A stretch of 20,903 bases of DNA. It comes from Paulinella micropora (Eukaryota; Cercozoa; Imbricatea; Euglyphida). A program made the position numbers and the translations under genes. The stretch is from positions 450,558-471,460 of the forward strand of contig BJOX01000258.1 in NCBI GenBank assembly GCA_009731375.1. The letters are read 5' to 3'. Positions 17,908 through 20,903 of this stretch are shown piece after piece. The number at the start of each line of letters is the position of its first letter. Positions within the stretch are counted from its first letter, which is position 1. The notes under the pieces were generated by a model. It was not told the origin of the DNA. It worked only from the letters and a program-made list of their open reading frames with translations, and searched no databases.

Positions 17908-18039
17908 AGCTGTGAATTGGACTATTACTACTACTGTTTTGTATGTATGAATGTATATATGTATGTATGTATGTTTGTATTGTATGCATGTATTTTATGT
18001 CTTACTAGCTATGTATTGGGCTATTACTACTATACTTAC
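17908..18039 (+). repeat. Two upstream copies of the pore exon interior with TATG array
   Basis: 18001-18039 reads LLAMYWAITTIL in frame and differs from exon 13 only by synonymous changes (CTA, GCT, ACT). 17908-17941 is more diverged and reads AVNWTITTTVL. Both are flanked by TATG repeats and lack acceptor and filter. Confidence 0.88.
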
Positions 18040-18146
18040 GTATGTATGTATGTATGTATGTAATGTATGTTATGTTATGTTATGTTATGTTATGTTATGT
18101 TATGTTATGGTGTGTTCTGTTATGTATGTATGTATGTATGTATGTG
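18040..18146. repeat. TATG and TATGT array before exon 13
   Basis: TATG repeats with a pentanucleotide run (TTATG) at about 18070-18110 directly before the exon 13 acceptor GTGTACAG. Confidence 0.9.
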
Positions 18147-18151
18147 TACAG

Positions 18152-18267
18152 GTCTGGCCATCGCCGATTTTGACAAAGGCGTACAATACTTACTCGCTAT
18201 GTATTGGGCAATTACCACTATACTTACTGTTGGCTATGGGGATATTGTGGCCAACACGGTCCCGGAG
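18152..18267 (+). CDS. Channel gene exon 13: pore helix and K+ selectivity filter
   Basis: 116 nt: two bases completing Gly360, then residues 361-398. The acceptor is ATGTGTACAG|GT and the donor is CCGGAG|GTACTA. The pore helix YLLAMYWAITTIL is followed by the filter T-V-G-Y-G-D (385-390) and then IVANTVPE. GYGD marks K+ selectivity, unlike CNG channels (no GYG) or HCN (GYGR/GYGA). Y-W-A-[IL]-T-T is the shared pore-helix motif. It exits in phase 0 into the S6 exon. Confidence 0.96.
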
Positions 18268-19260
18268 GTACTATTTAATGTATGTAATGTATGTATGTAT
18301 GTATGTATGTATGATGTAGTACCTAACACTGTCCCGGAGGTATGTATGTAATGTATGTAATGTATGTATGTATGACGTAGTGCCCAACACTGTCCTATTT
18401 AATGTATGTAATGTATGTAATGTGTGTATGTATGTATGTATGTATGACGTAGTGCCTAACACTATCCCAGAGGTACGTATGTATGTATGTATGTATGTAA
18501 TGTATGTATGTAATGTATGTATGTATGTATGTATGACGTAAAGCCTAACACTGTCCCAGAGGTACGTATGCATATAATGTATGTAATGTATGTATGTATG
18601 TAATGTATGTATGTATGTATGACGTAGTGCCTAACACTGCCCCAGAGGTACTTATGTATGTATGTAATGTATGTAATTTATGTATGTATGTATGTATGAC
18701 GTAGTGCCTAACACTGTCCCAGAGGTACGTATGTATATAATGTATGTAATGTATGTAATGTATGTAATGTATGTATGTATGTATGTATGTATGTATGTAT
18801 GTATGTATGACGTAGTGCCTAACACTGTCCCACAGGTACGTATGTATGTATGTAATGTATGTAATGTATGTATGTATGTATGTATGTATGTATGTATAAC
18901 GTAGTGCCTAACACTGTCCCAGAGGTACGTATGTATGTATGTAATGTATGTATGTATGTAATGTATGTAATGTATGTATGTATGTATGTATGTATGTATG
19001 TATGTATGTATGACGTAGTGCCTAACACTGTGCCCGAGGTACGTATGTATATAATGTAATGTATGTATGTATGTAATGTATGTAATGTATGTATGTATGT
19101 ATGACGTAGTGCCTAACACTGTCCCAGAGGTACCTATGTATGTATGTAATGTATGTAATGTATGTATGTATGTATGACGTAGTGCCTAACACTGTCCCAG
19201 AGGTGCGTATGTTTGTATGTAATGTATGTAATCTATGTATGTAAGTATGTATGTATGTAT
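18268..19260 (+). repeat. Minisatellite of 11 pore-exon-end copies in TATG repeats
   Basis: Eleven copies of the last 27 bases of exon 13 start at 18313, 18374, 18446, 18535, 18621, 18698, 18809, 18898, 19012, 19103 and 19176, with spacing of 61-114 bases. The consensus reads DVVPNTVPE (real DIVANTVPE). All but the second (truncated by a deletion) are followed by GT, mostly GAG|GTACGT. Spacers are TATG/TAATG repeats. Confidence 0.95.
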
Positions 19261-19323
19261 GTATATAAGTAATATATGTATGTATGTATGCATGTATGTA
19301 TGTAATGTATGTATGTATGTATG

Positions 19324-19376
<53 letters not shown>

Positions 19377-19485
19377 GTCTCTGTGTGTATGTGTGTATGT
19401 GTGTATGTGTGTATGTATGTATGTATGTATGTGTGTATGTATGTCCTGTCATGACATGTCATGTCATGTCATGTGATCTTCATGT

Positions 19486-19518
<33 letters not shown>

Positions 19519-19655
19519 GTATATATATATATAAGCTTTTATGTTACATTACATTACATTATATATATTACATAAAGTACATGCATTACATGCATATATA
19601 ACTTAATTATAAGGTAATATAATGTAAGAATACATGTGTTTATGTATGTATGTAT
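19261..19655. repeat. TATG, TA, CATGT arrays
   Basis: TATG, a long TA array (19328-19365), GT, a CATGT pentamer run (about 19450-19475), TA and TTACA arrays. No gene is seen. Confidence 0.9.
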
Positions 19656-20070
19656 GTAGATGCGAGTGGCGATGTTTACACAGAGTGTTTGTTGTATGCA
19701 TGTATGTACTTATATATGCATGTATGTATTTATATATGCATGTATGTGTGTGAGTATATGTATGCATGTATTTATATATGAATGTCAGCTTCTGTGTGTC
19801 GTATATGTATGTGTCTATATATTATGTGTGTATGTGTGTGTATGTGCGTGTGGCGATGTTTACAGAGTGTTTGGTTTGCATATATATGTGTGCATATGTA
19901 TATATATGAATGTTAGCTTCTGTGTGTCGTATATGTATGTGTGTATATATTATGTGTGTATGCGTGTGGCGATGTTTACAGAGTGTTTGGTTTGCATATA
20001 TATGTATGCAAATATATATTTATATATGCATGTCAGCTTATGTGTCGTATACTATGTGTGTGTATGTGAG
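19656..20070 (+). repeat. Three upstream copies of the S6 exon start
   Basis: Units with exon-equivalent starts at about 19660, 19844 and 19960 share flanks (TCAGCTTCTGTGTGTCGTAT, TATATATG) with the real exon at 20076. They read VRVAMFTECLVCI (units 2 and 3) or MRVAMFTQSVC (unit 1). Units 2 and 3 lack the acceptor AG. Unit 1 keeps TAG. Codon changes from the real exon in the aligned start are mostly synonymous (CGT, GCG, ACA). Confidence 0.88.
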
Positions 20071-20075
20071 TGTAG

Positions 20076-20141
20076 GTGCGCGTGGCCATATTTACTGAGT
20101 GTACGGGTTTACTTGTATTTTCTTACATCACGGGTATAGCG
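20076..20141 (+). CDS. Channel gene exon 14: S6 (inner pore helix)
   Basis: 66 nt, residues 399-420 ([20 protein letters not shown]...). The acceptor is GAGTGTAG|GTG and the donor is ATAGCG|GTAAGT, the full consensus. V-x-x-I-F-T...[10 protein letters not shown] fits S6 of the superfamily: a mid-helix Gly (G409) and a final [IV]-x-G (compare IFGN or IVGN). With exon 13 the join NTVPE-VRVAIF is natural. The exon exits in phase 0. The C-linker and nucleotide-binding domain would lie past 20903. Confidence 0.88.
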
Positions 20142-20246
20142 GTAAGTATATGGATAGATAAATAGTTAGGTAGGCAGGTAGGTCGGTAGGTAGGTAGGTA
20201 GGTAAATAGGTAGATAGGTAGGCAGATAGGTAGGTAGGTAGGTAGG

Positions 20247-20305
<59 letters not shown>

Positions 20306-20512
20306 GTAGGTAGGTAGGTAGGTAAGTAGATAGGTAGATAGGTAGATAGATAGATAGATAGATAGATAGGTAGATAGGTAGGCAGGTAGGCAGGTAGGTA
20401 GATAGATCAGATAGATAGATATATAGATAGATAGATAGATAGATAGATAGTAGGGAGGTAGGTAGGTAGGTAGGTAGGTAGGTAGGTAGACAGATAGACA
20501 GATAGATAGATG

Positions 20513-20585
<73 letters not shown>
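20142..20585. repeat. TAGA/GGTA array after exon 14
   Basis: About 440 bases of TAGA and GGTA tetranucleotides starting some ten bases after the donor. This repeat is the tail side of the minus-strand family A copy that follows. Confidence 0.95.
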
Positions 20586-20587
<2 letters not shown>

Positions 20588-20903
20588 GAGATATCGACTA
20601 ATGTCAGAAAAAAGGAGCTTCTGATTTCGTCAACCAAGGAAGTCTGTGGGTAGAGTATTAACCCGATGCCCAGCTAAGCCGTGATGTTTGCACGGAAGGG
20701 ACTGATACAGGCGATACCAAAGCTCCCTAGTACCAGGCGGGGCCAGGGCTCGTTCCATAAGCGCCCCTTGCAGAACGAGCTCCCACCTCCATTACAGAGG
20801 GCCCAGTAAGCAGATGGAGTTTCGAGACTGTTCGACAGTCTAGTATAAACCGACAGAGCACTGTGGGTTTTATTCCGGGCTCAACAAGCGAGAAAGGGCA
20901 CCC
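20586..20903 (-). mobile_element. Family A retroposon, copy 5 (minus strand, cut by window edge)
   Basis: Reverse complement of the last 318 bases of family A, adjoining the GATA array on the side of its 3' end. Near identical to copies 2 and 3. It continues beyond the window. Inverted relative to copy 3, so exons 13 and 14 lie between complementary copies. Confidence 0.88.

Noticed and set aside
18313-19202. Pore-end copies as a CRISPR-like or regulatory repeat array
   Set aside because: The 27-base units are exon 13 end sequence with TATG spacers in a eukaryotic intron. There are no unique spacers and no cas genes.
10407-20637. Conserved short [21 protein letters not shown] recurring at several places
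   Set aside because: It is the 3' end of the family A retroposon read in one frame and stops in the TATC tail. It is a repeat, not a protein family.

Overview
The window looks like one locus of a metazoan nuclear genome, probably a lophotrochozoan and plausibly a cephalopod mollusc. That guess rests on very small exons, long introns made mostly of GATA/TATC, TACA/TATG, TAA and CA/TA microsatellites, and tRNA-derived and 5'-truncated retroposons. No database search was possible. Four assembly gaps are present: three 10-N placeholders (2209-2218, 7427-7436, 15691-15700) and one 516-N gap (7951-8466).

Almost all the coding content belongs to one plus-strand gene. I recovered 14 exons by looking for AG/GT boundaries with compatible phases and for channel motifs: 759-979, 2617-2767, 2912-3009, 4226-4294, 6168-6208, 9086-9150, 9983-10080, 11344-11404, 13192-13250, 13716-13775, 15419-15476, 15760-15856, 18152-18267 and 20076-20141. 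They sum to 1260 nt, exactly 420 codons, and every junction keeps phase. The product is the N-terminus plus S1-S6 of a voltage-gated, K+-selective channel of the cyclic-nucleotide-binding-domain superfamily (CNG/HCN/EAG/plant Shaker-like). It has an S2 acid (D227), an S3 acid (D262), an S4 with a charge every third residue (R285, R288, R291, K294), a TVGYGD filter (385-390) and a classic S6. The C-linker and any cyclic-nucleotide-binding domain lie beyond the right edge. A multi-repeat CNGK-type channel is possible but cannot be decided here.

Layout: 1-758 AT-rich 5' flank; 759-4294 N-terminal exons; 6168-9150 S1; 9983-11404 S2-S3; 13192-15476 S4 to start of S5; 15760-15856 rest of S5; 18152-18267 pore; 20076-20141 S6. 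The introns are nearly solid microsatellite, interrupted by copies of a roughly 0.5-kb retroposon ('family A', with a TATC/GATA tail), a tRNA-derived SINE with a TAA tail, and unassigned interspersed pieces.

The most unusual feature is what I call exon-edge echoes. From exon 4 onward, at least nine of the eleven exons are accompanied by partial copies of themselves embedded in the neighbouring microsatellites. With few exceptions, copies of the exon start lie upstream and copies of the exon end lie downstream. There are 11 echoes of the pore-exon end and 9 of the exon-12 end. Most echoes keep the reading frame and differ from the real exon largely at synonymous or conservative positions, so they look like debris of once-selected exons rather than random decay. 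Several upstream echoes have lost the acceptor AG. Possible origins are repeated slippage or template switching at exon-flanking microsatellites, exchange with paralogous channel exons, or assembly mixing of paralogs. Long-read and RNA data would separate these.
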